From contig VCAZ01000131.1 of NCBI GenBank assembly GCA_005784505.1, positions 737,847-801,846 on the forward strand: a DNA stretch of 64,000 nucleotides, given 5' to 3'. Of this stretch, positions 25,901 through 36,360 are shown piece after piece. Origin of the DNA: Bagarius yarrelli. Its lineage: Eukaryota > Chordata > Actinopteri > Siluriformes > Sisoridae. The position numbers were made by a program, and so were the translations under genes. The notes beneath the pieces were generated by a model. It worked only from the letters and a program-made list of their open reading frames with translations. It was not told where the DNA came from and ran no database searches. Within the stretch, counting starts at the first letter, position 1, and every line of letters starts with the position of its first letter.

Positions 25901-28900
25901 CTATTCACATTATTTCCACATTATTCATATTGTAGTGTACAACAGACTTTGCAGATTACTTCATGTTGCCTGGATCCTTTTTTTTAGCCACAAAAAGATA
26001 TATTTTTGAATGTTGACTTGTACTGGCATACTCCTATCCTAAACTGCAACACAATATGCTAAAGGCCGGGTTAACACTGTGTGATTTTGATCACGATTTG
26101 GTCGTCGGAGACAAATTTTGAAATCCTAAAAGATTCCTATAAAACTTTTTCGATTCATGTTCGATTAATGACTGTTGCAATTCATGCATTCCTCCAATGA
26201 AATTCTGCCAGAGTCGGAGGAAATCAGACACTTCTCTGAAATGTGACCTCTCATATGACAACCGTAAATAAAAAAATTAATAGAAGCGACAAAATCGATG
26301 ATGCGATTAGCACAACGACTTTAAACTACCTCGAAAAAATGTGGAAATAAGTCCGGGGGAAGGAACAGCAAGATAAAAATAGTTCTTGCATCATGTCATG
26401 GGCAAAATTAACGCTAGCTACCATTTAGCGTAAGAGAACGTGTGGTAACTGAACGTGTCACGGATCGACAACGGACGAGTCTTCTTGTGTGCATCGGTTT
26501 TTGATGCAGTCTAAAATTATGACAACTGAGATTCTAATGTGTGACATGGCGATCATATTCGTACACTCTGACAGGCAACAATAGCAAAAACCCGACTCGA
26601 CTTATTTAACAAACAAATTTTATTCTGTACCCTGTCCAGCCGAGGTGTGTCGTTTGCATTAATGGACCGTTCTGCAGCATCAACAAGATTTTTGGTGACG
26701 ATGAAGAAAATGTTGAGGAGTGAGTAAAGGCCACCTACAATACAGTACACCAGCAGGGGGCAGAATTTTGTTATACTTTTAGTAAATTAAATATTTGAAT
26801 AATTTGTGTGCAACATTAAGAGTCAATTAGTGGATGCAGCAGATCGAATTAATCTTTAAAAATACAGTAAAAAAATGTGTGAAAACAGTCATTGATATTT
26901 TATTATCTGTCATTATTCCAGAGAGCAAAAACACTGGACCATTAATAATAAAGGCTACGTGAATTTCAGGGAGACCTCTTTACCCTGTAACGTTCCACCT
27001 GAAAACGTTGTTCAGGTAAATTATTTTTTTTCTTACTTTATCACAAAGATTGATGAATTGATAAGAGGCCTACTTATCATTAAATTTCCTATTAAGCGTT
27101 AATTCTAGAAATTCACATTTTTTTCCAAGCGTAATGTCCTGTTATTTTGCATTTTATATGTAAAATTGAAACTAGTTTCAAATCTAGGAAATCAAATGAT
27201 GTATCTTACAATTCCCAGATATTTAGTATTTTTTTTAAAAAACAATAACAACTAAAACTTGGTAATTTTTTTTACCTTCTTTCAACAGACAAAATATTTT
27301 AATTGGCAGACCCCCTTATTCAGAGCAACTTACATTTATCTCTTTTATACAACTGAGCCTTCGGAGATTAAGAGCCCTGTTCAGGAGCCCAGCAGTGGTA
27401 ACTTGGTGGTGCTGGGAATCAAACCCCGATCTTCCAAAATGCAGTCCAACACTTTAACCACTGCGCTACCACTTTCCTTATAAAGTTCTACAAGTTCTTT
27501 AATTAGCGTATTTACCCTCTTGTAGTGTTCATGTTCTTGATACCTACCCAATGTTCACGGATCTGATGGATCCACTGACTAATTGAGTTTAAGCCTAATT
27601 GAGTTTATTCCACACAGAAAGACCCCTGCAGGGGAATACTAACCTGGGACCTTCTTGCTGGGAGGCAACAGTGGGAACCACTAAGCCACTCTGCTGCCCC
27701 ATGAGTCTGGGTCTAATAAAATTATTATTAGCCTAATTTCTCTTTAAACAAACTTTGAGTCGCACAGACCCAAACACCACCTTATGGTTAACTAGGTGAT
27801 GGTAACAAGTTTTGGTATGAAAGAAAACCAAAGTGTGTAAAACCATGGAATTCTTTACAAAACATTCATGGTTTTGTGATAGAGAAAGCCACATGAGCTC
27901 AGCCATAAATTTGAAGAAACTGAAAAATTGAAAAATGAATTTTGACTGATTGATCCCATCATAGTGAAATGGACATTTTTGGAACTATGTTGTCCCTTTA
28001 GGGTTCTTTTTATAATTAATACCACAAATCTACTTGTTCTGATGTGACATGATTATACTGTATGTTGCTATGATAAAACAACAAACCTTCTATAAGCTGA
28101 AACATTACCACGTATGTGTGTGTGTGTGTGTGTGTGTGTGTTTGTTGTAAACAGATCGAGAAGGTGCGCTGCCCTCTGCTGTTCGTCATTGGAGAGGACG
28201 ATTTATGCTGTCCATCGGTAGAAACTGCAGATGAGGTGAGGAGCACGTAAACCGCCACGATATAATATTTTAGTGATTCTGATATGGTGAGAAAGTTGAA
28301 AATTAGTGATATGAGAGGCTAATTTAATGTTTTGTATTACAACACAATGCAGGATGGTCTGGGTCTAATCTTTATTAACTGTGTCCAATTCGATGATACC
28401 ATGATAGATAGATAAATAGAGTTTGGCTTTATTAACTGATGGATAAACCACCAATGGAATGAAGAAATTAGGCTTAATTATTTAAAAAACTTATTTATTT
28501 TATTTAAAACTTATTGTAGCTAAAATGATTTTCCTGCAAGGGTAATCAATATTGGATAATAATTATTAATTCAGTTTTCAAAGTATAACTATCCAAATTG
28601 TATCTTATACTGGATCGCAAATGATTCGGCTAATCTCGATGAGTATTTTTTTATGATTATTATTTTTTGTTTGTTTGTAAAACTAAAGATCGCATCAGGG
28701 AATATAACGATAAGCATACCAAAATTTATGTAGCGTTATATCCCTGCAAAGATTCCGTGTGTTTGCAATATGTCATATATACCTTGATGCACCAAGATAA
28801 AGTGGGGGCCCAAGAAAAAATTAATAGCAGGGGGCGCCTTCCAAAAAACATACAAAAAGTAGTCAAAACACATAGAATACAAACATAAACTGGTAATTTT

Positions 28901-29799
28901 TTTACAATGTGCTTTTTTTTTAACAAAATATCTTAATCTTTATGGCAGCAGATACAATACTGTACAATACAATCTTAAAGATAATGTATAATCTTCGTTT
29001 TTACACAGATTGTCACCTGATAAACACGACATCATACATAACCCTAGCTAACACTATTAGTAATCGGACTACTACCAGTAATAAATTTTGCAAATAGTCA
29101 AATGAAAATAATTTTGAATTACCCATAAAAACATTTGTTTGTCATATAATTATCCTGAAGTCAATCTTATCTCCATCACTTACCTCTGTCATGTTTCCTC
29201 TTCTCCTCCACCTCTCTTTTTTTTCACATCTGGTTGCCAGGTGGATACAGTAAGTAACATAATTAAACATAATTAAATTAGCAAATGTATAAGTAAGAGG
29301 CTGACACATCAGTAGAAGGAAACACATTTAGCTTAATACAAAAGTGGGCCCCCTATAGGAGATGCACATATATTGCTCCATGTTATAATAATAATAATGG
29401 CATTTCTGATTGTTTATATGGTTAGCTTTATGGTTTGCCTTGCCTGCCCCATTGCTACGCCTCTGTATATATATATGTATATATATTTTTTTTTTTCATA
29501 TATATATATATATAGGTATATATTTTATATATATATCATATAATATATATAATAAAACAACAATTGGGAATAAAGATGCATGTGTAGATGCACAACAGTG
29601 CCACCTGCTGGTCATAAGGATTGAAACATCCAGTGCAACTCGGAATTCTCTTATTTATAGAACTGTATAATTTATGCCTAACGCCCAGCAGTGGACATAT
29701 TATTTGCTTATATGATCTGTATAATTTGATGTAACAGTATTACCTTAATATCTTTAGATTCAGTAAAGCGTACCGAGTCAGATGATATTCAATTTAACC

Positions 29800-29843
<44 letters not shown>

Positions 29844-30427
29844 CTATCTATCTATCTGTCAGTCAGTCAGTCAATCTGTCTGTCTGACCATCTATCTATC
29901 TGACAGACAGATAGATAGACGGACGGACAGACAGATTGACTGACTGACTGACAGATGTAAAGTATCTGTGCGAATATGTGTAAAAACAATTCTTTGGAGT
30001 AACAAATGATAAAGGAACCAGTCAGACAAGTAGATTGGGTAATAAATCTTTGACCACACTTTTGTTTGAAACTGTTTTTATGAATTGTGTATACAGATTG
30101 AAAAACGACTTCGCACAGCAGGAAAATCTCACCTGTTCACTCGAGTGTCGTACCCTGGAGCTGGTCACCTGATCGAGCCACCATACTCACCTACTAGCTA
30201 CGCCTCCACCTGGGCCAATCGACCAACTCACAGTTAGTGTGCTTTAATTAAACACATACACATTATGTTCATTTAGCCCATTGTAATGTCTTTTATCTTC
30301 TGTGTGTTATTTAGCTATGATTCAATGGGGAGGAGATCTAGAGCAGCATGCAGCCGCCCAGGAGGACGCGTGGTCGCGTATCTTGTCGTTTTTGGAAAGT
30401 AATTTGAGAAGGAAGGACATGAATTAG
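19737..30427 (+). CDS. Acyl-CoA thioesterase, ACOT1/2/4-BAAT family, probably mitochondrial (11 coding exons)
   Basis: Coding exons: 19737-19848, 21352-21561, 21630-21729, 22945-23156, 24650-24825, 25753-25869, 26640-26719, 26922-27015, 28155-28235, 30097-30232, 30315-30427. All junctions are GT-AG and phase-compatible; they total 1431 nt (476 aa plus stop). Residues ~39-210 form the family's N-terminal beta-sandwich domain (APVLKATPSRALIDE, VGGSYVGCEPMGLFWSLQP). Residues ~212-475 form the alpha/beta hydrolase: nucleophile Ser293 in GISFG, Asp382/383 in VIGEDD, His418 in GAGHLIEPPY. These numbers lie close to those I recall for human ACOT2. Ser rather than Cys at the nucleophile argues for a thioesterase, not a bile-acid N-acyltransferase. 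The enzyme would hydrolyse acyl-CoA to free acid and CoA. The first ~38 residues contain Lys/Arg but no Asp/Glu, and the C-terminus (RRKDMN) is not a PTS1, so a mitochondrial matrix location is inferred. ATG 19770 would give 465 aa. The exact paralog name is uncertain. Confidence 0.93.
19875..20012. repeat. (TA)n microsatellite in thioesterase intron 1
   Basis: Almost continuous TA dinucleotides 26 bp after the exon 1 donor. Confidence 0.9.
21048..21320 (+). mobile_element. Tc1-like non-autonomous element fragment in thioesterase intron 1
   Basis: GGAACACCGACTGCACTTAG ... GAGCCACTGGAGG ... CAGGTTTTCCAATACTTTG. It is the same family as 37780-38070 and lies just before exon 2. A fragment of the same middle region is at 24893-24990. 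Confidence 0.55.
22458..22740 (-). repeat. Interspersed repeat in thioesterase intron 3
   Basis: GATAAGATAATTCTTTATTT followed by ATCCCAAAGGAAATTC, a 3' end widespread in fish LINE-type repeats, then A-rich sequence. Class uncertain. Confidence 0.45.
23157..24649. other. Thioesterase intron 4 contents
   Basis: Mostly unique AT-rich sequence. 24028-24200 holds an interspersed repeat (ATTCAATTCATTTTTATTTG, CATTGTCTCAAAGCAGCTTC) common in fish, followed by (GA)n at 24356-24372. No further exon seen. Confidence 0.45.
25110..25475 (-). mobile_element. Tc1-like non-autonomous element fragment in thioesterase intron 5
   Basis: TATTAGTGAGATCAG, GATGAGGAGGTCAGGGGTG and CATACCAAAGGTGTTTAGTA match the order seen in the - strand copies near 34.2-34.8 kb. 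Confidence 0.5.
25597..25718 (-). repeat. tRNA-derived SINE, second type
   Basis: Close relative of 4947-5085 (AAGGACCCAACACTGGCGGA ... ACTATTTGAGCCACCACTG). Lies 34 bp before exon 6. Confidence 0.55.
26062..26573. mobile_element. Possible non-autonomous DNA transposon in thioesterase intron 6
   Basis: Starts GGCCGGGTTAACACTGTGTG, a terminus style common to fish hAT/Harbinger MITEs, and contains CG-rich non-coding sequence. The right end is uncertain. Confidence 0.35.
26750..26765 (+). promoter_or_regulatory. CTCF-like core motif
   Basis: CCAGCAGGGGGCAGAA matches 14 of 16 CTCF consensus positions, 30 bp after exon 7 of the thioesterase gene. Confidence 0.4.
27303..27477 (-). repeat. tRNA-derived SINE (CTCTGGATAA-tail family)
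   Basis: TTGGCAGACCCCCTTATTCA through CACTGCGCTACCACTTTCC, in thioesterase intron 8. Confidence 0.8.
27607..27701 (-). repeat. V-SINE-like SINE, 5' fragment
   Basis: CCACACAGAAAGACCCCTGC to AAGCCACTCTGCTGCCCC, the head and B box in inverted orientation. Confidence 0.7.
28113..28141. repeat. (TG)n microsatellite next to the exon 9 acceptor
   Basis: About 14 TG units end 14 bp before thioesterase exon 9 (28155), so they occupy the place of the pyrimidine tract. Confidence 0.95.
28824..28839 (+). promoter_or_regulatory. CTCF-like core motif (partial)
   Basis: ATAGCAGGGGGCGCCT keeps the AGCAGGGGGCGC core. Thioesterase intron 9. Confidence 0.35.
29596..29611 (-). promoter_or_regulatory. CTCF-like core motif
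   Basis: The - strand reads CCAGCAGGTGGCACTG, matching the CTCF consensus at all 16 positions. Thioesterase intron 9. Confidence 0.5.
29801..29956. repeat. (GATA)n array fused to a palindromic compound microsatellite
   Basis: (GATA)n at 29801-29843 is followed by a mix of CTAT, CTGT and CAGT units. 29854-29884 and 29926-29956 are a perfect 31-bp inverted repeat, and the interval between them is also partly self-complementary. Thioesterase intron 9. Confidence 0.9.
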
Positions 30428-30441
30428 TGTGCAACACACCC

Positions 30442-31551
30442 TTTATGCCACTCCCTTTTTTGTGCCCTGTGGCTTATCTCGAGCAGAAAGATTAGAAGAT
30501 TGTAAGATAAGGATTGCACATCACAGCTTGGATATCTGGACACCTACCCAAAAGGCGCTCTGGATCATAACAAGTTTTATTTTTTAACATGATTTTAATT
30601 TTCTTAACATTTCTTAAAAACAATTTCTTAAAATTGAAATTAATATATTGTAAAAGTTAATCCGGTGTGAGTGACTTGGCTTATAAAATTAAAATATTCA
30701 ATTTTAGGTTTTTGTGCTGCTAATTAATATTTACTTGATTACGAGTTCCAGATTCCAGAGGTTCGTCAGCAGTGGTGGCTATCACTAAAAAATTTGGGGG
30801 AGTCACAAACAAACTAAAAAGTCAAACTGATTGTAAAGCAGGACTGTAAATATCCAGTAGTGTTGATGTATTTTTCCTGCTAGCTTAAATATATAAATGT
30901 TTAAAAGTCTGTTCAATTCAGTGGTTAAAGAATGCAATAAATGTACCATTAATCAGTGAATTTAAGTTCAATGTAGGTTTATTAGCAGTAATTGATTTCA
31001 TCAAGGTAATCTTCAACCATTTATATCAATTAGATTCAAAGATAAAGTAGTTAATACTAATGTTATCTACTAGAGGGAGCCAAAGGTAAAACAATAAAAG
31101 GCACACATGACAATATGTTGCATTTAGTTAAGCGAGATTGAGACTCCTAAACGGTTGAATCATATGAGGACAAATTTATGAATGAATAATGATTTAATAA
31201 CAAGTATGGGAGGGTTGGCGTACCAACGAAAAAATTGCAACAAGCCAATTAGATCTCTATAAAAGTTTACGGACCTACAGTTCATACACACTCGTTTGTC
31301 CAGAGCCTCACAAATTAGATTTTTTTTTATTTTTAATAAATTGTAATATGACAGTGGGAAATGTATGCATATATTTATATGATTCAGACATTTAGTTTAT
31401 ATTGTCAGAATCAATTTTCATTTTCATTCTATCCATGTTTTAGCTTTACCATTTATACCGCCAATTAATCTTCAATCAAGGATGAGTTGCCAGATTGATG
31501 TAATTAATTCCTATTTGCACACCATCTTTTAATGGTGTTTTCAGACATATG
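30442..31551. other. Thioesterase 3' UTR and the gap to the S100 gene
   Basis: No ORF or recognised repeat. The two genes converge here, with about 1.2 kb between their stop codons. Confidence 0.5.
30936..30941 (+). terminator. Candidate polyadenylation signal of the thioesterase gene
   Basis: AATAAA lies about 510 nt after the stop codon, implying a 3' UTR of roughly 530 nt. Chosen as the first canonical hexamer after the stop that I could see. Confidence 0.4.
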
Positions 31552-31557
31552 TTTATT
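31552..31557 (-). terminator. Candidate polyadenylation signal of the S100 gene
   Basis: AATAAA on the - strand 80 nt after the stop. A variant ATTAAA (31617-31622) lies only 15 nt after the stop and is the alternative. Confidence 0.4.
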
Positions 31558-31636
31558 TTAATTACTTATTTGTGAAACATGATCTGGCAACCCACATACA
31601 GTTTTTTATGTAGCTCTTTAATATAATATGTTGTAT

Positions 31637-32715
31637 TTAATGGTCTGTCCTTAACATGTCATGGCATGCTGATGTCACCATGGCGATGAGAGGAATGAAC
31701 TCTTGGAAGTCAATCTCTCGATCTCCGTTCTGATCCAGATCAGAGAAAAGCAACTCAAGGGTATTTTTGTCCTGAATTTTCTGTGGAGACAGGAAATAGG
31801 CGCAGTCATTATGATCTTAATGACGTACTGTTAGAATTGTCAGGCATTCAATTATTTTTAATCATTAAACAAGAAAACTTATTATAGTGAAGCTTTATAG
31901 ATGTCCATAAATGTATCTATCATCTGTTTATTTAGTACCATAAAATACAAAAATATGAGTTTTTATTACTGCTGTAGCAAAACAAACTAACCATAAGCCC
32001 ATACATAAAAAATAAAATATTGTTTTATTCTTAAATTAATAAGACATCTAGGCAGATTTCTGTAGTAAAAAAAATGAATAAAACAGAAAAATCATTTTCC
32101 AATTTTGCTTGATAAAACAATTAACATCAAACAATTAAGATTGGGGCAAAAAAACTTAAATGAATAAAAGTAAAAAAAAAACTTGTTACACTATCATTAT
32201 AAAGCATTTAAGCAAATAAAGAACTGTTATAATCTGTTGTAAACCTGCTTTTATATTTAATAGAGGGTGTAACATTTAAAATCAAATTGCAAATCAATAA
32301 ATATGTTTTAAAATGTTAATCAACCTGTACTATTTCATATAAAATATTTTTAAAAGCTATATAATATGAAATACTTTATTATGGATTTAATGAAATTAAT
32401 TTTGTTTAAAAAAATTAATACTTAGGGCGTGTCATTACTTTGCTTGCATAATTTGCTAGTAAAATTTGTCTCCATAAACCACGAATGGAAAATCCCACCG
32501 ATTTGAATTGCAGGTGAGGCATTTCTTCCACACCCATAACACCTATTCAGAACATCGCTGTAAGACCACTCGGAAACACTCACCACAATAAACTGGCTCA
32601 TCTCGTTGTTAATGAGATTTTTCAGGTCTGCCTTTTTCAGCTTACAGTCGTGACTTGCGTACTTGTGGAAGATCTGCACGATAGTTATCATCGCCTTCTC
32701 GAGTTCTGACGACAT
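31637..32715 (-). CDS. S100 family EF-hand calcium-binding protein (2 coding exons)
   Basis: Coding exons on the - strand: 32715-32584 (44 codons, starts MSSELEKAMITIVQIFHKYA) and 31780-31637 (47 codons plus stop). The donor GTGAGT and acceptor CCACAG flank a phase-0 intron of 803 bp, at the position usual for S100 genes. The 91-residue length is typical. The N-terminal half carries the S100 pseudo-EF-hand (KYASHDCKLKKADLKNLINNE). The second EF-hand loop DQNGDREIDFQE keeps D1, N3, D5, D9 and E12, so calcium binding should be intact; SACHDM follows in helix IV. S100 proteins are cytosolic homodimers that expose a target-binding face on binding calcium. TGTGCTAG just before the ATG looks like a splice acceptor, so an upstream 5' UTR exon is likely. 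Fish S100 paralogs are hard to tell apart by eye, so no symbol is given. Confidence 0.93.
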
Positions 32716-33555
32716 TGTTGTGAATTCTAGCACAAGGAAAGTGTGTTAAAAAGATTTTCTATAGTACTTCAATGCACAATACATCCAGTTGTCGGTATAA
32801 AATGATACAGTACCAAATACTATCATTGACATTAAAGATAAAAATAATCCAAATACAAAAACAGCTTTATGTATTATCATTAATATAATTACCTTAGGAA
32901 AAAATGTCTGTTGTTTCGCTCTGAGTATAACACGACCTTGCCTGATGCACACAACACTCCTTATGATCAGGAAGCCTTCACAAAACTGGAGTTAAGTGTG
33001 TAAAACCATATTGATTTTAACATCCTTGACAAAATGTGGTGAGTAATAACATTGGAATAGAGTCTAGTGGTTTGCGATCAGAAAGCTTTTTGGAGAAATG
33101 GATACCATTAAAAGTCATTAATGCAGAAGTAACACTGCTTCACTGTGGACTTCACATTTCATTTCCCAGACTCACCAGAATTTACAATAAGCAACTAAGT
33201 ATTTTCCTCAAAATATACTGCTTACTTTATTAGCTGTAAATACTTTCATCATTTCATCATTTTCATCATTTCTCACTGTTCCTACCTGTAGCACTTCGGG
33301 TTTTTTTGTTTCCTGTGTTTTGTGGAGAACTAAGCTTGGCTAGATAGACTTGTTTGACAATAGACACACTGCCTTTATACTTCTTCTTCTTCATCATTAA
33401 TAAAAAAGGGGAACACCATGATTTGAGAAGTAAAACTTTACAGTCAATCCAGCTACTGTAAGAGGTCTCTTGAGAAGAATCTGTAGATTTCTTAATTTAA
33501 AACTTAAGCACATAAATAACTATTTTAAATAATCATATTTCCAAATACAAGTATA

Positions 33556-33718
33556 TGTGGTAGGTGGTTAAGGTGTTGGACTGATAACCGGAAGATTGTG
33601 GATTTGATTCCCAGCACTAACCAGTTACCACTACTGGCCTTAACTCCCTTAACTGCTCAGTTGTATAAATAAATAAAAATACATCACTTTGGATAAGTCT
33701 GCCAAAATGCAGAAAATA
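33556..33718 (+). repeat. tRNA-derived SINE (CTCTGGATAA-tail family)
   Basis: AAGGTGTTGGACTGATAACC head and ACTTTGGATAAGTCTGCCAA tail. Confidence 0.75.
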
Positions 33719-33739
33719 TAAATACAAGTACATTTTCTA

Positions 33740-34790
33740 TACTATATAGATGAAAGTATTGAGTCAACTGACAATCCCATCTAAATGTAAATTTAAACAT
33801 TCTAATTTCACCTCCAAACGTCTGGAAAAGTTTTCCACTAGGATTATTGATCAGGACTGTAGGGATTTGGTCATTCTGCAAAAATACCATTAATGAGATC
33901 AGACAATATTTTGAGGTGTCAATCATGTGATATACTGGCGACCTGTCTTTTGCCCCTTCAGAAACAGCTGGCATAGGCTCCAACAGATCCCTGTGACCCC
34001 GAATTAGGGAATAAGAGGGTATAGAAGATGAATGAATGTAGGTGAGTAAAATAAATGTGTACATGTATATATTACTTTGAATAGCATATACTGTGAATGC
34101 AAGTATATGGTCTCTAATATAAGGATGAAAGTCCACTGACATCCACATGTGAAATTTTGAATATCATAATTTCATATTTAGTCTTAATCACTTCCAAACA
34201 TCTAGAAAGGTTTTTCACCAGCATTGTAGAGCAGGACTGTGGAAAATTTGGTTATTCTGCAAAAATATTATTAATGAGACAGACACCAGTGTTGAGCTGA
34301 GGAAGTCTGGGGGTAAGAGGAGTCTTTAGATTTTTTTTTTAAATTCTAAACCTAAGCACATAAATAACAGTTTGAATTATAAATAATCACATTGTGTGAA
34401 CAAGAAATCGTTTCCCAATACAAGTATAAATGGTTAGGGTGTTGTTAAGGTGTTGGACTGATAACCGGAGGTTTGTGGGTTTGATTTCTATCACCACCAA
34501 GTTACCACCGCTGGGCCCCTGAGCAAGGTCCTTAACCCTCAATTGCTTAGTTGTATAAATGGGGTGCAGTTGCTTTTCCAGTTTATCCCAAAGGTGTTTA
34601 GTATAAAGGGGTTGGGACAGATTCAGGACACTGAATACTTCAGTCATAACACACCGGGTGGGTTTTGTGCACAGGTGCATTTTCATGTGTGTGCTTTAAA
34701 ATTTGGTGGAAAATTGGACTCAATTGCAGTCCAGCTACTAAAATGTCCACAGAATTTTGGCTATATCTTAAAATGATATTTATACAATCT
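33740..34790 (-). mobile_element. Nested cluster of Tc1-like non-autonomous elements and SINEs
   Basis: 33745-33925 and 34130-34320 carry the same segment (CCAAACGTCTGGAAAAG versus CCAAACATCTAGAAAGG; GGTCATTCTGCAAAAAT versus GGTTATTCTGCAAAAAT). The second copy resumes at 34570-34790 after interruption by a + strand SINE (34431-34562). A V-SINE 3' tail (33925-34039) lies between them. Confidence 0.6.
34431..34562 (+). repeat. tRNA-derived SINE inserted into a Tc1-like element
   Basis: TTAAGGTGTTGGACTGATAA ... CCTTAACCCTCAATTGCTTA, flanked on both sides by parts of the interrupted element. Confidence 0.7.
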
Positions 34791-34913
34791 ACAATAAACT
34801 AATATATTTTTATGGAAAGTTACTGTTCCATTTTTAACAACGTCGTGCAAGTGGAAAGGATCAAAGAAGAAACAGTATCATCACGGAAACGCCGCCTCAG
34901 ACTTTCCACGCAG

Positions 34914-34944
34914 TGCGCATGCGCTACAGTCAGGCGCATGCGCA
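34914..34944. promoter_or_regulatory. inpp1: Two tandem NRF1-type sites in the inpp1 promoter
   Basis: TGCGCATGCGCT (34914-34925) and GGCGCATGCGCA (34933-34944) both match the NRF1 consensus YGCGCAYGCGCR or come within a base of it. They sit 19 bp apart centre to centre, just upstream of the presumed 5' UTR exon, in the only CpG-rich patch of the neighbourhood. They mark a likely TATA-less housekeeping promoter. Confidence 0.75.
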
Positions 34945-34945
34945 G

Positions 34946-35145
34946 TGCATTAAGGGCAGAGGAGTTGTGTTTTACAGCAGCAGCAGTAGGTCCGTCCAGT
35001 CAGATGGAGGTTTCGATAGAGGAAGTGCTGTTTTTCCTATCGCTTTTCCTGCCTTGTTTCGATAACAAACCTCGAATGAGTGGACGGACCATCTCAGGAG
35101 CGTAATATTCATCCAGAAAAACACAAAAACAACTTTTATTTCAAG
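34946..35145 (+). other. inpp1: Presumed inpp1 5' UTR exon with an upstream ORF
   Basis: CAAG followed by the donor GTGAGT at 35146 ends a GC-richer block just after the NRF1 sites. The first coding exon begins with an acceptor at 38810-38811 only 2 nt before the ATG, so a separate 5' UTR exon is required. A 33-codon upstream ORF runs 35004-35105 (MEVSIEEV...). A 10-bp inverted repeat GGTCCGTCCA / TGGACGGACC (34989-34998, 35081-35090) spans most of it. The 5' boundary is a guess. Confidence 0.55.
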
Positions 35146-35753
35146 GTGAGTATTAGCTTCTGGATTGGCGGGTTTTTTTTCTGTGATTGTTTTGCAGACA
35201 GATGTGGCTGCTGACATACAGATGTTTATGTGTAGTCAATGCAGTTGATTTTAATTCTGAAGTTGGAGGTAAATGTGTTTAATAAATGTGTGAGTCAGGC
35301 AGTTTATAATTAATGGTTTGGTTTGTTTATGTTTTAAAGGTAAGTTTATAGATAATTCAGATTGTAAAAGAAAAATAATTAAATCGAAAATGTCTTATTT
35401 TAGTTCCAGGTAATTAAATAATTTTTTTTTTAACATTAAAATACCAGACATGTAAAGAGAATACGGACATTGATCTTAATATGTGGCATCTTTAGAATAA
35501 AGAAGAACCCCCCCCCCCCATACACACCCCCCCCATACACACACACACCCGCCACAATCTGACCTTTATTTCATAATGAAACCTTCATTTAGGAATTAAT
35601 TTCCTCTTTCTTTAATGCTGTGATTCTCCAACCTCAAATGATCTCCCACAGAACAAAATAGAATATATATATATATCAGAAGTGGTGACACCAAGACATT
35701 TTGTAAGAATAATCTACGTTTCATGATTTAGGATACATTATAACTTAATCAGA

Positions 35754-35754
<1 letters not shown>

Positions 35755-35819
<65 letters not shown>
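35755..35819. repeat. (GT)n microsatellite
   Basis: About 32 uninterrupted GT units in inpp1 intron 1. Confidence 0.97.
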
Positions 35820-35821
<2 letters not shown>

Positions 35822-36360
35822 CATAGGCAATTTTGGATTGGTTGCTTCTTAGATGCTTTTTATATTTGTCAAAAAAATAAATCAAATCTATTTATTATCC
35901 CACGCCATGTACACGAGTGGATCTGGAGTAAAATTCTTACATGCAAATTTCTTCACATGGCAGCAGTAACAAAAAAAAAAAAGTGTCTACGCCATCGGCA
36001 AGTTAGGTAATTAAACACATTCCCCGAGAGCTGATTTAGTGATATGACCCAACACAGTGCTGTTAAATTCTTGATTGACTGGATGAGGTGTTGAATTTGT
36101 TTTTATATCCGTCATGTAGCTGCAAGTCATAGGTTTATTAAGAATACAATCACGGAGAACGTTCAGGTTATTATCGTAATAACGTAAACCAGGAATGTGT
36201 TTGATGGACGTTCAAAAAATCTGCATAATCATTTGCATGCTTCGTTTTTACTGAACGTCTTTTACACTATGCGAAAGTCTTTATATGAGTGAATTAGATT
36301 CAAGATGTCTGATTATAAAGGAATAACAGGAACTTGTTCTCTGCCTTAACATTAACATTA

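Noticed and set aside
29801..29956. Tandem array as a CRISPR
   Set aside because: It is a microsatellite with 4-bp units in a vertebrate intron; no spacers of regular length.
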